Shown: piece after piece, positions 1-12,198 of the stretch
How the letters are laid out: the number at the start of each line of letters is the position of its first letter
Position numbering within the stretch: position 1 is the stretch's first letter
Notes under the pieces: generated by a model
The model's input: only the letters and a program-made list of their open reading frames with translations
Database searches by the model: none
Told to the model about the DNA's origin: nothing
Made by a program: the position numbers and the translations under genes
NCBI GenBank assembly: GCA_024516155.1
Contig: JAJJXM010000071.1
Location: forward strand, 62,001-126,000
DNA length: 64,000 nucleotides
Source of the DNA: Pyronema omphalodes
Lineage: Eukaryota; Ascomycota; Pezizomycetes; Pezizales; Pyronemataceae
Reading direction: 5' to 3'

Positions 1-1928
1 CAACTCGAAACCCATAGACTTGTGTTTGCCGCAGGGGTTCCGGGTTACCGCAAGAACCGAATACATATGTATCAGGCGAATCAGGGACATACCGCGTGTA
101 CCGCCCCCAAAGTACAAGTATAGACAATCAAATCATCGCCATATGCAGGTTCATCCGAATGTTTCATCATTAACCAAGATCATTGATGGTAGACATCACG
201 CGCGCCATACCTAACTTTCGGGTACAGATACGGTTTGCAAGAATGAACTCTTCCAATCGAAGATGTATAACAGGTGAAGGTGTAATTCTACTAGCCAGGC
301 TTAGGTATCCAACTTTACAACCACCTTCCTTTCCCACTCAGACCCCATATTCGGTACGTCACTTACGCACGGTGCAAATTACTTAGGCATAGATCCAGAT
401 AGACATTTCGGCATGATAGCTCCAAATTATCAATAGATTTATAGATACAGACCTAACAACGTAGCTGGAATATTATGCACCTTTTTCCACATTGGTTTAA
501 TACTATAAGCCTTATACCAAAAAAGTAATGCACTCCTCTGACAGGTGACAGAATATACAGAACTTGCAAATCAGTGTTCAAGATACAATTGTTGCCATAG
601 AAATTATCTTCTATGAGGTAACTTCTGAGTGGCAAAAAATGCGAGTGAGACGTGTAGCTGTGTTACATGGATTACACGCATCTTTCATAAGAGAAAAACA
701 AACACTAGGTATACCGCGACGGTAGATAGTCATGTTGGACCACATGAATCATTCCCTACAGTCTATCCTTTAATGTTTGTCAGACTTTCCTTTTAAAGCT
801 TCCTGGCTCCTAAGCATTTCTTTATGGTCCATGGAAATGTGATTCCATTGAAACACCAAGTCTCTCGGCAAATTCGCAGAGCTAGTCCACCCCATCATTC
901 TTAGACACCTGGCTACAACGAGCTGTTGCTGTCCAGATCATCCACACTTTAAAGTGAAGCTTGTCAAATCGGAATAGAACAGATATTCGGCAAGAAAAGT
1001 AATCCCGGAAGATAGTATATACTAGCCTGAAAAAAAAAAATTATAGGCCTGGTACTACAGTGCCGAGAGATACCATTTAACACACAAAAATTCGACTGGC
1101 TATTGATTTGCGAATCAGATCGGTACGGAAGTTGTGGGCCTCGCGGGGTTTGGCTGATGTTGCTCGTTGTCCGGGGTTATTGTGAGCCACCCGCCCACCC
1201 CCTTCAAATATACTCAGCCGCACTGGGTAGATATCAAATTCGTAATGTCCTGTATACACGTTGTTACCGTTACTGATACTTAGCAAGGTTTATTCCGATA
1301 GTTCCAGACAATCTAACAAGCTCAATATGCATAGCCTTGGCGAAACGGACGTTCGGAGTATTTCTTTAGGAAGAGGAGACTTACAATAGCTAAGAGCACT
1401 GTTTGTAGGGCATTAAAAAGAAAATAAAAGGTGAAAACACATCCTAGCTTCGCCGCAGTAGGCAGAGTTCATTATCAGTTGGATACTCGTTGCCATCTGG
1501 ATTCCGTAAAAATATCGATTTATATGATTTGTTGTCATGGTTATTGAACCACAGTAGAAGACCGGGCTGCAATTCTGACGTACATACGTCGTGCAGCGTC
1601 TGATGATTGAAAGCACAATTGCTAGGCTTTGCTGCACACACCACATGCCCTCCACTCTCTGAAACGCATCGCATTTTTCAAGCTTGTAACTGTTACAAAT
1701 CTTCATGGGATCAAAGTCGCGATTATGGTATTTTGGGACAATATATTATGAGCTGCGCCGCTGTAATATTCCTACTACACAGTTAGCAAAACCTTCATTG
1801 ATAGCAGCACTCGTCAAAATCCTCCTATTACACTTAATTGAAAAGAGCAACCTGTAAGTTATGACTTGAATTGTTTTAACCAGAGATATTTCTCACATTA
1901 CTGATATACCAGGCAGTAATCAGAAAAT
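1..1928. other. gene-poor stretch
   Basis: No reading frame here looks coding: the open frames are short, mostly lack an ATG and overlap each other on both strands. No tRNA, tandem repeat or terminal-repeat structure was seen. Composition is mixed with no obvious low-complexity tract apart from a short A-run near 1030. Confidence 0.5.
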
Positions 1929-2165
1929 ATGACGAACCAGAACCAATCCCTCCCAAACACAGTGGCAATGCATGCCACTAGAACTACCGCTTCCAACACA
2001 GACTCTATCACAACGAACTCGATCACTACAATTACCGTATCTACCCAGGTTAGACTATCGCAGCAAGATGCTATTATGTTCTACAACGGAAAAGCCATCA
2101 CACTAGAGGATCGGCGGAAGGAACGGAATAGAATCTTCGAGATGGTTGACCGTGCCTTTGCTTAA
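1929..2165 (+). CDS. small hypothetical protein (78 aa), doubtful
   Basis: An ATG-initiated 78-codon frame. The N-terminal half is rich in Thr, Ser and Asn. The C-terminal half is more protein-like, with a charged segment (LEDRRKERNRIFEMVDRAF) predicted to be helical. No family is recognised. The ATG follows an A-rich leader, and sequence just upstream (CTGATATACCAGGCAG) resembles the end of a fungal intron. The frame could therefore be the last exon of a longer gene, or a remnant. The surroundings are otherwise empty and end in tandem repeats. It is listed because its C-terminal residue use looks less random than neighbouring frames. Confidence 0.28.
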   Translation: MTNQNQSLPNTVAMHATRTTASNTDSITTNSITTITVSTQVRLSQQDAIMFYNGKAITLEDRRKERNRIFEMVDRAFA

Positions 2166-4767
2166 TGGCCATGAGAATTGCTAGTGTAAGAGTCTGTTGG
2201 CATCACAGAATTATTGTTCCTTAACGATGCTTTTAGACGCGTTCGATATGATACGGAAGACTATATGCGATGATGATAATTGATGATTGGTTTTGGACAT
2301 GGGTGGTGATAGTGGGTGATGGACAGTGGATGATGGGCAGTGGCTGGTGCATTTGGAATAGATACCAGCGAGCTCAAAGCGAGGGCTTTATCTTTGGTGT
2401 TCTTAATTTCGGGTATTGGACTGGTTGTTTGGATAGATGACGGAGTTGATGGCGTTATTGGTTATGGTTTAGTCGTATTGTTTGGTATATGGTTTGATCA
2501 TTGTTGATGGTTTAGTCGCATTATGTGGTATATGGTTTGGTTATTGTTAATGGTTCACAGCGTTTGGGATATGGTCTGAATCGGGACTCGGTGGCTTCAA
2601 TGCGTTACTGGGAGGGTAGTGGGATATTCCTCTGGAATGGCGTTAGTAAAAGAAAATATTTGCTTGGAAGATATACTGCTGTGTAATTCACATAATTTTC
2701 AAGATTCTACAGTATTTTTTCATTTGATTGACAACCGCCGTGAGATGTTTCTGGTGAGCCGCATTGCCAAAATCTATCATTGCATAAGCAAACCAAAGTT
2801 TAAAACATTTGTATTCGATGTTGGAGATGTTTCGATTTATTGTGGGTACTTGGTGATCATGGTGATATATGATCGAGATAAGAACCGAAGGATTATATGA
2901 CCCGGATACCATATGATGCCGGTGCCAATATATCAAAACCAACATATCCTGGGGGAAAGAGCAAGACTTGTATATGTATACGACAAAGCATTTTTGGCTC
3001 TGCCACTCCTTAGAGGGATAATCTGAGTAGTCGACATTGGGCCTCCTTTGTGCTGCGAAAAAATCGGGTGATAAACCATGTCGCATATGCCCATGTAATT
3101 TCGTTGATGTGAAGATGCAATCCGCAGTTAATCGTTAAATATCCTTTCCAGCCATTCAATGTATCTTATCCTCATTCTTTTCAATTACCATGCGTTCAAT
3201 GATTTTCCTTTGCTATCTTAAGAATAGAGGCTCGTCCTCTTCCGAAACTGTTCACGAGAGTGATTATCGATGAAGCTCTGCAATCCTTCCTTCTAATAAA
3301 AGGTACTTCACTTCTAGTAGCATTTGAGTGTTGTATCTCTCATGTCGTATATCTCGGTTTGTATATCTCGTGACTTTCGTATATTTTCAGTTGGTATGTC
3401 GACTCCATAGATGACGGGAATATCACACTGCTTATATCCTCCATCAAACCGGTTGTTATTTAGTGCCAATACGGCTGTTAATCTTCAAAACTAAGTACAT
3501 AATAGTACAATCCTCTACTCCGTTTGGTTGCCAATCAAAAATATTTACTGCAACCTTTGAAACACATCCCACTTCCAGGACCCCTTGTTACTGGTCTTCA
3601 AATGTGTTCGAAGTGCATTGCAGATTTATTGCGGGGACAAGCAATATGAATTCAAGTGTAGTGTTGATTACCTACGTAAATTTAATCAATCTTGATGTCC
3701 GATTCCCCGCACATTACGATGCATGCTGCGTAGGTGCTTCTCGCTAGCCAACCAATGATTTTTGTAGGGTACATATTGTCGACTACCATTTGAAGGTAGT
3801 GTCGGAGTCTCGATTTCAAATGGTCGTGGTTCAGCTGTGATTACATATGTCTCTAGGGACGACTTCTGACTTGACGGTTCAGCTGTGATTGAATTTCCGG
3901 GACCGATTTCTGATTTTGTGCTGCGAGTTGAATTCCTGTCCTCTTAATATTCGTCGTACGTCAAGAAAGACATGAATTGAAACATGCAGTCCTTCCATAA
4001 ACAAGAATTTGTAAATCACAGTTTCTGTGTACATCAGGGAGGAATCGGAATATTACAACGACTTTCATTGTTGCTAGACCGTAGACGGCACACGATACAA
4101 TACATTACAGTTATCACGACTGATCTTCTTGACGAACGTTTATAACGAGAATGCAGAAACTATTTATTTATTCCTTACTGTTCCTAACTCTCAGGTTATG
4201 ACAGAGCCTAGAGTTATGGATATACAAAACCAAGCACTGGCTTGAGGCTTACTGGGATACGCCCCAGAGCGGTCTTCTTTCTGGGTAGCGCGGATATCCA
4301 GTACCGATGTCGTCCCTGTTCTATGTATAATCCATCTCGAGTCGTCCTGTTCAAGAGCCCTGATTGCTCCGGGTATTCATAACCTCATCCTCTCAAGGAA
4401 TTTAATGCATGCAACCAAGACTAGCACCAAGAATAAGTAAATGCGGACACTAACCGTCAGGTCTTGCTATGATATCTTTTAGATCAGATAGAAGATAATG
4501 AAAAATCATATGAATCAGTCCCTTCATAACTGCTGTTGTTTGTGCGCACATACTCGTCAAAGTGCGCATGTTCACAATAGTTCGCCTAAGGAAGCCATCA
4601 GCCCTATGCTTAAGCAATGGAGTAGTGATAGATTTTCTATGTATCAAAACTTAATTCCTCTGATTGCATTTCGCTATTCAGCTCCCCGGCCCATGCGTCA
4701 TCGCTAAAGTGTATTCGTGTTTAGGCTAAAGCTCCCGCCATGTTGACGATGATAAGTACGGTACCGT
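2166..4767. other. gene-poor stretch with a small tandem repeat
   Basis: No convincing gene. From about 2270 to 2590 the plus strand is G/T-rich (GATGATGG and GGTATATGGTTTG motifs) and contains the 43-bp tandem duplication listed separately. The open frames around 2.6-3.1 kb overlap on both strands and lack support. Confidence 0.5.
2466..2551. repeat. 43-bp tandem duplication
   Basis: Two adjacent 43-bp units, 2466-2508 and 2509-2551, both beginning GGTTTAGTCG and containing GGTATATGGTTTG. They differ at a handful of positions. A third, more degenerate partial unit follows (GGTTCACAGCG..GGGATATGGT). Confidence 0.8.
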
Positions 4768-4828
4768 GACAAAAGTGACCGTCACTTTTCTGTGCTAAGC
4801 GCCGCGCGGGGTGACGGTCACTTTTGTC
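4768..4828. repeat. perfect 18-bp inverted repeat (hairpin)
   Basis: Left arm 4768-4785 (GACAAAAGTGACCGTCAC) and right arm 4811-4828 are exact reverse complements, separated by a 25-nt GC-rich spacer. The left arm also forms a near-perfect local palindrome centred in GTGACCGTCAC. Transcribed, it would give a stable stem-loop. No gene lies close by. It could be the end of a foldback element or a protein-binding palindrome. Confidence 0.85.
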
Positions 4829-6079
4829 CAGCACCTCGTATGCATTGATTGCTTTTTTGGTGATTGATCTGCGATTACTTTCCTTCCCCGGCAGAATCGT
4901 ATGATTTTTTGATCAGAATTATGCTTTTTCGGTAGGCATCGATTTCACGGCTGCGAGACAGCGGGAGTGTGGTTCACATCACTTAATCCGCTCATACGTA
5001 CCGCATACTGCAACTTCCCCGCATAAAACTGATATGGTTATGCGGCAACTGGGTCATTAAAGTTCCTCTCTGAAGGATAAGAGAAATAGCTCCAATGATG
5101 GATAAGCTATCAAACCGCGAGCGATTGGCTGTGTCTGATGAAGAAGATACCGCAAGGCGCACTAGTTTATTGAAGCTAGGATTCCAGGGACCAATAGCAA
5201 CGCTGTTCATTATTGGTACACAAGAGTCGAATAACATATTGGCTATTTTAAAATGCCACATCCTAATTCCGTATGTTTGGTGCAGTAGGGTATTTGGGCT
5301 TCTGTACCATGATGTACATATTTCATCCCAATGGCTCGAATATGCATCGCAAGGGGAAGCTTGATCAGTGCGGCAAACAGCTGTTACAGTTTTGTTTTTG
5401 TTTTGTATCATACACTGATCGAGGCCTGAAAGGCCTATGCAGGAAAACAGCTGTTACAGTCGAACCTGTCTATAAGGGACTAATTGGATATCCTCAGATA
5501 GAGGCTGGCTTGGCGCGAGTGATTGCATGAGATGCGGCGTGCAGGGGGCGAAGTGTACCACTCCTCAACGTTCGCCTACACCCCGCTCCAGGTTAAAGCG
5601 TACCTTCAGCCGTACGTCTGTATGAGGTACCATACCAGTTTCCGCGTTTTATTAAGAGTATTCTTCCTCCCCGTCGGGATCGCGGCCGTTTGTTTTACCC
5701 TTTACACAGGTTACTCTTATAGATAGTACGCTTCCAATGTCATCGCATCTTAAGTATGACCTTCCTGTTTTTAGACGTATGGGCCTCATGATCAAAGACC
5801 CTCCATGTTTAGGAAATTCAATCATCGTCAATATGTTTTCACTGCAGTTCATATTATCACGGGTCCAATTGACGATATCTATTCTATTCACATGCATTAA
5901 TAATCAAATCGTTCTAAAACACAATCACCGATGACCGTGATACACGCACTATCTATAAATAACTCATAATAACTGCTCCAATCCATTGCGATGAGCAATG
6001 TTTCATCTTAGACCTCAGTTCGAAAAACCTCAAATCGGCCCTATAAGAAACCAGTTGAGGGATCCATGCCCACTAAACA
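4829..6079. other. gene-poor stretch 3' of the BBC1-like gene
   Basis: No supported gene. A 15-bp direct repeat (AAACAGCTGTTACAG) occurs near 5384 and 5445. Between the copies lies a segment with GAGGCCTGAAAGGCC that recurs in inverted orientation near 18.57 kb. The frames at 5.0-5.9 kb are on both strands, overlap, and lack recognisable features. Confidence 0.45.
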
Positions 6080-8268
6080 CTAATTCCACTCCGTATCGAG
6101 ATTAACCATTCCCTCCCAAACTGGACGGAATACTCGTACCGAACCGCCATGCATTCCGCTGTTTGTACCAATAACGTACTCGCCCTGTTGAACATGCTTT
6201 GCGTTGCCAACATTCTGCTCAAGAACTTGACATACCCAAGATCCGTTGGAATCTCTTGCAGCACTAACAACAACCGCCGTATGATCAGGATCACCAGCCT
6301 TCTTCCAGCCTCCTTTCTCGAAAGTCCATTCTGCCTGGCGAAATTGCATAATGTCGCCCGCCCGAATATCCACGCCGGCTTCATCAGCTTGACCTGGAGC
6401 ATGATGACTGAAGATGCATGCACCATGCGATGTCTGTTGACTTTCCATGATTCCGGAGGTTGCAGTAGTTGCTTGGTGCGCAAGAGTCCAACACTCACCG
6501 TCGCCGACCTGCGTACCATGTCGTTCTTCACACCAGGCAACAATTTCTCGGCCCTTGGGCACCAACTGCTCTAACTCTACGGTCGTCAGGGGATCTGGTG
6601 GCGGGAAATGGCGTTGATAAGCAGTAACGGTTTCAGCTGGTGCAGACCCATCCCATGTCAGCTTTATTTTGGTAGATGATAGGTTGAGAGTCCATAGCAC
6701 AGCAAGAACAAGTGTATGATTTGTACGCCCTGAGGCGTCTCGGGCCCACGATGCCGAATATCGTAACGACTTATCAGGGTTATTCTGAATAGATGGCGGG
6801 AGACGAAGAGGGTTGGCGGTGAACCACTCGGTATGAAGACATAAGTCAAGATCAACTGGGAGCTCAGGAACTAGATGTGACGGGCATCCAGAATTCCGAA
6901 GAGAGCAGCCCGAAAACGAAGTTGGCGAGGACACAGAAGATGACGAAGGACGTGATGATTGCGGTATCGGAGGCGGTCGGGAGGAGACGGGAATAGGAGG
7001 AGGTTGTGTTCGTAATCCGATAGTAGGAGGTAGGGGTGGGGGAGGCTTCCTTTTGGGGGGTAGAGGTGGCGGGGGTTTCCTAGCTGGTAGAGGTGGTGGT
7101 ACAGATCTTTGTGGAGACGATGGCGGATGGTATTGTATTGGAGAAGTTGGTGTTGCTCTCTGAGGCGGTAAAGGTGGCACATACGGCGCCGTAGGAGTGG
7201 AAGGTACCGAACGCCTCGGTGGAGGCGGTGGCTCATACTTGACATGCTGTAGAGATAGTGGAGATGGTGGTGTTCGTATGTCCGATTGCTGAGTTTGTTC
7301 TCGCGTCATCTCGTTTCCAATAAGACCATACTTATTAGCCAACCTCGCGCCTTCTGCAACCTGCCCTCCATGCCGTTGTTGAAAGTTTCGCGCCGTACTG
7401 GCTGCTGCCTTTGCATCTTTGAAAGAAACCTTTGTAGGGTCTTTATACAGCTGGTCAATCGTCTTCACGGCCGCCTTCTTCTCTTCAAATGTAGTACCAG
7501 TGGGCGCCGCGTCTGAATTCGTTCGCCATCGGCTTGTGGTAGATTCCATCTTAGGGCGACTGCTTATTGGCGGCGGCGGAGCAGCTGTCTCTTTGGATGT
7601 CCCGAAGCCCGGAATGTGAATTCCAGAATTCCCCAACCGCCCCAGGGCGCCAACGGCACCTGTGCTTAGTCCGCCTCTTGAAGCAACATCTTCATCAGTA
7701 ACCTCTCTACTTGCAGGGTAGCTTTCTGTTCCTCTTCTTGAAGGGATTCGCGGGGGTGGCGGAGGTGCCCTGCGGCTTTCGGGAGCTTCGATAGTTGCTC
7801 TACGCTGTAGAGGCGTCCCAGAAGGACTGTCGTAAGGTGGAGGAGCACCACCAGCTATTGAAGCAGAAGCAACTTCATCGCCGTAGGCTGCTCGATGTTT
7901 GGGAGGAGGTCCAAAGGAGGAGGGATCGACGACGGTGTGCGAACGATAGGAAGAAGGAGCGGAATCTTGAGAGCTATTGCTGCCGCTTCTGCCACGACTG
8001 ACGAGGCCTGTCTACATTTTATTAAAGGCGTCAGCAACTACCCCGCAATTCCTAAAATGCGCGCGCGAAGTCCAAAAATCTCTGGTAAAATGGTTTCAGA
8101 TGGGGTGTTTACCACTCTGTCGGGCACAAGTCCCTTGATTTTGCTCAGCGTGTCGGGATGGGTTTTCGCGGTCGAAATTCTGGAATCGGAATAATTATGA
8201 TAAGATTTCTTTGGTGCTAGCCCTGCCTTCTCTCGTGCAGAGCTTCCGATTTCTTTCAGGCGATCCAT
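6080..8268 (-). CDS. BBC1/AIM3-like actin-patch protein, proline-rich with C-terminal cysteine-protease-fold domain
   Basis: Model: exon 1 8268-8113, intron 8112-8012 (GTAAAC donor, GCTGAC branch, TAG acceptor), exon 2 8011-6080, joined in phase 0, giving 695 residues. The ATG at 8268 opens a charged N-terminus (MDRLKEIG). Residues about 225-285 form a conserved-looking helical block rich in Lys and Ala. Residues about 300-405 are proline-rich with many PPPLPP/PPPIP stretches, typical SH3 ligands. The last ~265 residues match what is known of the fungal BBC1/AIM3 cysteine-proteinase-fold domain, with GECWTLA (Cys about 559), DHTAVV (His about 629) and EQN (Asn about 652) as possible triad. 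In yeast Bbc1 binds type I myosins and restrains Arp2/3 at endocytic patches. No SH3 domain is seen here, so this is the AIM3-like architecture. Whether the triad is catalytic is unknown. A terminal-repeat element lies 166 bp upstream of the start. Confidence 0.85.
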
Positions 8269-8433
8269 TCCGGCGACTGGAGCTGACCGGCGTTGGTTGG
8301 AGTGTCGTGTGTGTGAATGGGGAAGCTATCGCGCAACCCCTGTTTCGGAGAAAGAGCCGCCTGCGCACTGACGTTGTTTGCCGCAGCAGTTGGTCATGAT
8401 TACTAAGCATCGTTCTAGACCGACAATACATAA

Positions 8434-9040
8434 TGGGTGGCTTCCCGGGGTGTCCGAGGAAAACTGCGAACCTTGAAATGGAAGAGTCTAACGTGAAATG
8501 AAGGAAGCTAACGGTTTTCGGCGGATCTCGTTTAGAGCCAGCAGCCCCCAGATCCAACTCTATACACAGACGCACGTACACGACTGTATACGCATAATTG
8601 GTATAGCGTGTTCTAAAGAAGCTAAGACTTACAGACTGCATTGCATAGCGCAGAAAAAAAGAAATGAGGGTGTGTTGACTACACACGAAGCGACGCGCCG
8701 AAAGCTGAGAACTCTACGTTGCTACAGCGACAAGAGCGGGCGGGGTTGGTGATGTTGACGAAGCTGGGTGGAGTTGGTGATGTTAGCTATGCTTCGTGCC
8801 CGCACGCAACAAAATCACAACCACCACAAAATATGAAAGCAAATTTGTAAGAGTAACTCAACAATGTAAGCATATTACAATAAAGCGCTCTATTTACAAG
8901 TGCAAGCGATATTTTTACATTTCACACCTTTTCGCTACATTAGGAAATCAGCCGAAAAATGGTCCGCGGGATGGCGCGTTTATTTAGGAATAGGTTTTAT
9001 AATCTGGAGAGTTTTCGCAGACACCCCGGGAAGCCACCCA
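8434..9040. mobile_element. MITE-like element with 21-bp exact terminal inverted repeats
   Basis: The 21 bp at 8434-8454 (beginning TGGGTGGCTTCCCGGGGTG) are the exact reverse complement of 9020-9040. Similarity continues inward imperfectly through a GAAAACT block, so the arms are about 30 bp. The 607-bp interior has no transposase frame but contains a duplicated GTTGGTGATGTT segment near 8745-8785. No clear target-site duplication is visible. Size, exact termini and lack of coding capacity fit a non-autonomous DNA transposon in the promoter region of the BBC1-like gene. Confidence 0.65.
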
Positions 9041-12000
9041 ATCTCATTAGTTTTTTCAGTAGATAGCGTTTGAAAGTCACCCATGTTTTGTTTGGTGGCA
9101 GAGGGAACTTTTGAATGCATCACTAGTGCGACTCTATTGTACGCACCATACCCTGACAGGCATAGCATATACCTGATCGAGCGTAATACAAACCGAGTGA
9201 TATATCACGATAATACGCTAGTACGTTTTTGGTGACCCTGCTCCACGACACCAAGATCAGGGGTCATCACTCGATACTTACTAATCTGGTTTTGGTGGGA
9301 AATCTGGCTCATAAGTCATCAGTCGTTGCTGAATAATCAGAATTTATGTTTTGTATATGCCAAGGCCTTGCCAAGACGCTAGCCCTACTAAGTGGCCGGC
9401 ACCATATAGCTCAATACACTTTTTTATCATAAAATTCCTTTTTATGCAATGCAAGCAACGTGCAAACCAAGGTATGTTGCACCATAAATGGTTGCAAACT
9501 GGTCTGCAGCTGATAGCATACGATTTGACGGTTTTGGCCTCGGTCAGTGTACATATGATTAAATAAATATAAATAAATAAATATGATTTGGCTATGGGTG
9601 AGCCCAAATTTTGTACTGGCATCCCATCCTACCATTGACAGGATGCCACTTGTAGACTTAAACGTGGGGTACAAACGCTGGTTGTTTATGAGTCGGAGAT
9701 CCAAGTGTGGATTTAAAGGAATCATCTACGAGTATCGTTTTAGGAATGTCAAAATTAAGTCCGAATAAAAATATTTTGACCACGCCAATTTCTACCTGTA
9801 TGTAAACACGCGATTAGTGATGTGTTATGGTAAGTAAAAGATAGATTTTTCCAGCCAGTCACATATTGTAATAGTTTCCGTGCACTACAGCATCTATGTT
9901 CCTGCAGGTGAAAGCAGCACTTGCAAGTTAAACGCCAAATTCATCACAGTCGCTTCACGGTAGACCTACGAGTCATGTAGCTTGGGAGATTGACGGCCCG
10001 AACCACATTGGCCCCTTATTCAAAATTTACCGCAAGTAGTTGCACTGTCCCGTCCCTGCGATAAATAATTTGTAAGATTGATTAGTATTCTTGTAGAGAT
10101 ACATCCCTTCCCCAACACATAATCGGAGATTCAATCTATCGAACGGTGGGTGTGTATTGATGCAATTCACAGGTCATCTCAGAACTGGACGGGTAGAAAC
10201 TTTATGCCACAATACCTTGACCTAATTCGACATGCCAAATAGTCCCAGATTGGCCACAAGGAAATGTTAGGAGCGATTCTAAACTGGCTACCTACAATAG
10301 AATATGGTTAGTCGGCATTTGCTGGTAAAATATGAAAAGCTTGATTTCTCCAGTAAGGAAGACATCGATAGTGCATGATATTCTAGTGTTTTTCCAGCAC
10401 TTTAACCTTGGTGGCGTGTTCGAAATGTGCACCGGATACCAGCAGTTTTTTGACGAAATATCCCTCCTTGCGTTAGAGCCATGGTAATAGAATATTACAC
10501 TGGTCAAAAGGTAATTTTTGTGGTTTTGTGACACGTATATGACTAAATCCGTTGGTTGCCATGTCCCCATTGCTGATTTCGAACAAATCTATGGATCAAT
10601 CATGTACAGTCACGGTCTGGAGTTTTGAATGCAGCTCAGCCATCCCGAGATTACGTGTGGTTTTATGAAATCCCGCTGACCAGAATAGAATTCGATTTCA
10701 ACGATCTCATAGTTAGCGTTTAATAAAGCGCTTGCCAACCTTCATGAGCGGCCACGGTCTTTCGGACTTGTCTAATATGGAAGTCATTTACAGTGACCTA
10801 AAGATTATGAGTTCAGTCCTCGACCATCATTGGACAACCGATCGATTACTAAAGGTCCAGAAGTTCTACATCGATTCAAAAGCCTCCAAGATATTTCCAC
10901 TCCTGAACAGCGGTCTTCACCAGCGTACTTGAGTAGCGATTACTGCGCCAGATTTCAGAATCTTCGCCACCACCAAACAAAATGTTGTCCATCATAACCT
11001 ACCACCAGCGTCTCTTTGTCCTTGGGAGAGGCGTTTTTTTTGTGAGAGATAGAAAGAGCAACAGAACAACCAATTTGGTAAGCGTTGTTCACGAACGCGA
11101 TAGCAAGGGCCTACAGCCTTGCGATACTGAAATGGTAACTATATTTTAGGGCCAACTCTTCAAATAATGCATATCAAGATCTCTGCTAAACAAAAATATT
11201 AGTCGTCATAGCCTACCATCGGATATTTCATGGTCCCTATTCTACTTTCTCGCGTCAAGACATCATCTCTGACCCATGCTAGATCTTGCTCTATGTACTA
11301 AAACGCGAATGACTGACTATCAATCACAACTCAACCGAACCAAACGGCTCCGACCTTCTCACCAAAATGGAATCAAAAGGGCTGAAGTTTTGGGATATGC
11401 AGGTTTGATGGCTATCCGACATTTCCTGAAAATTGTGCAACCGTGTCCATTACTCGTGGGATATTCTAGCCTGAAGTCTTTGTGTTATTGTGCATAGGAC
11501 GATTCAAAGTCTGCCTTATTATTTTCAAACAGTCTTGTGCTAATTCTGAGAGATACAGATGGGAAACTGCAAATGGCTAACGGACAAAGGCAACACGTGA
11601 CAACTTCTCTGGATTGTGTGGCCAAAAATGTTGAAATACCATTACGCGTTATTTTTAGGGTCTTTTAATGTATGAGATTCTTACCGTTATTGTTTGTGTT
11701 GTGTTTCTGATGAATTATGTGACGCGTATAGATACGCTAGGCACAACTACACCTCTCACCATGGTTTCTCCCGACGACGGTCCCTTAATTACCCATCTCC
11801 CGCCGCTACTTAGATAAAATCCGGGATCCAGAACGGCCGATATTGAGATTTTGCCAAAAGATTTTGTCAAAAAAAAAACAACGTGGCATGACTGCAGCTC
11901 TGCATCCACCACGTACTAGGCACTCGAACGCGGCCCGAATTTTCGCTATTTCTTCGCTATTGCATCTCATCGTCGTTTCCGTTCAACATCATGTTTGCTT

Positions 12001-12093
12001 CTGTTCATAATTTTGTACTAAAACAGGGACGTCAAAAGACTGGACGACGGTGCTTAGCCGCTGTGTCACAAATTGACTTCATATTCTCAGTGA
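9041..12093. other. gene-poor stretch
   Basis: About 3 kb with no supportable gene, RNA gene or tandem array. Open frames are short and overlapping. It may be decayed repeat DNA, but no intact element end was recognised. Confidence 0.45.
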
Positions 12094-12198
12094 AGAACTT
12101 CCCGTAAGTCTATAGCAACGCTATAACCACTATATTTCTATTGCGTTTTTCTGTGGATGTAATAGTAAAAGTGTTGCTATAGCCTCACAGGAAGTTCT
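12094..12198. repeat. 29-bp imperfect inverted repeat, foldback structure
   Basis: Arms 12094-12122 and 12170-12198 are reverse complements with only about four mismatches over 29 bp (core CTATAGCAAC), separated by a 47-nt AT-rich loop. The left arm carries a smaller nested palindrome (TATAGC..GCTATA). It may be a very short MITE or a foldback remnant. Confidence 0.8.

Noticed and set aside
6073..7245. Other long frames overlapping the BBC1-like gene on both strands
   Set aside because: Shadows of the proline-rich coding sequence. Their composition mirrors it.
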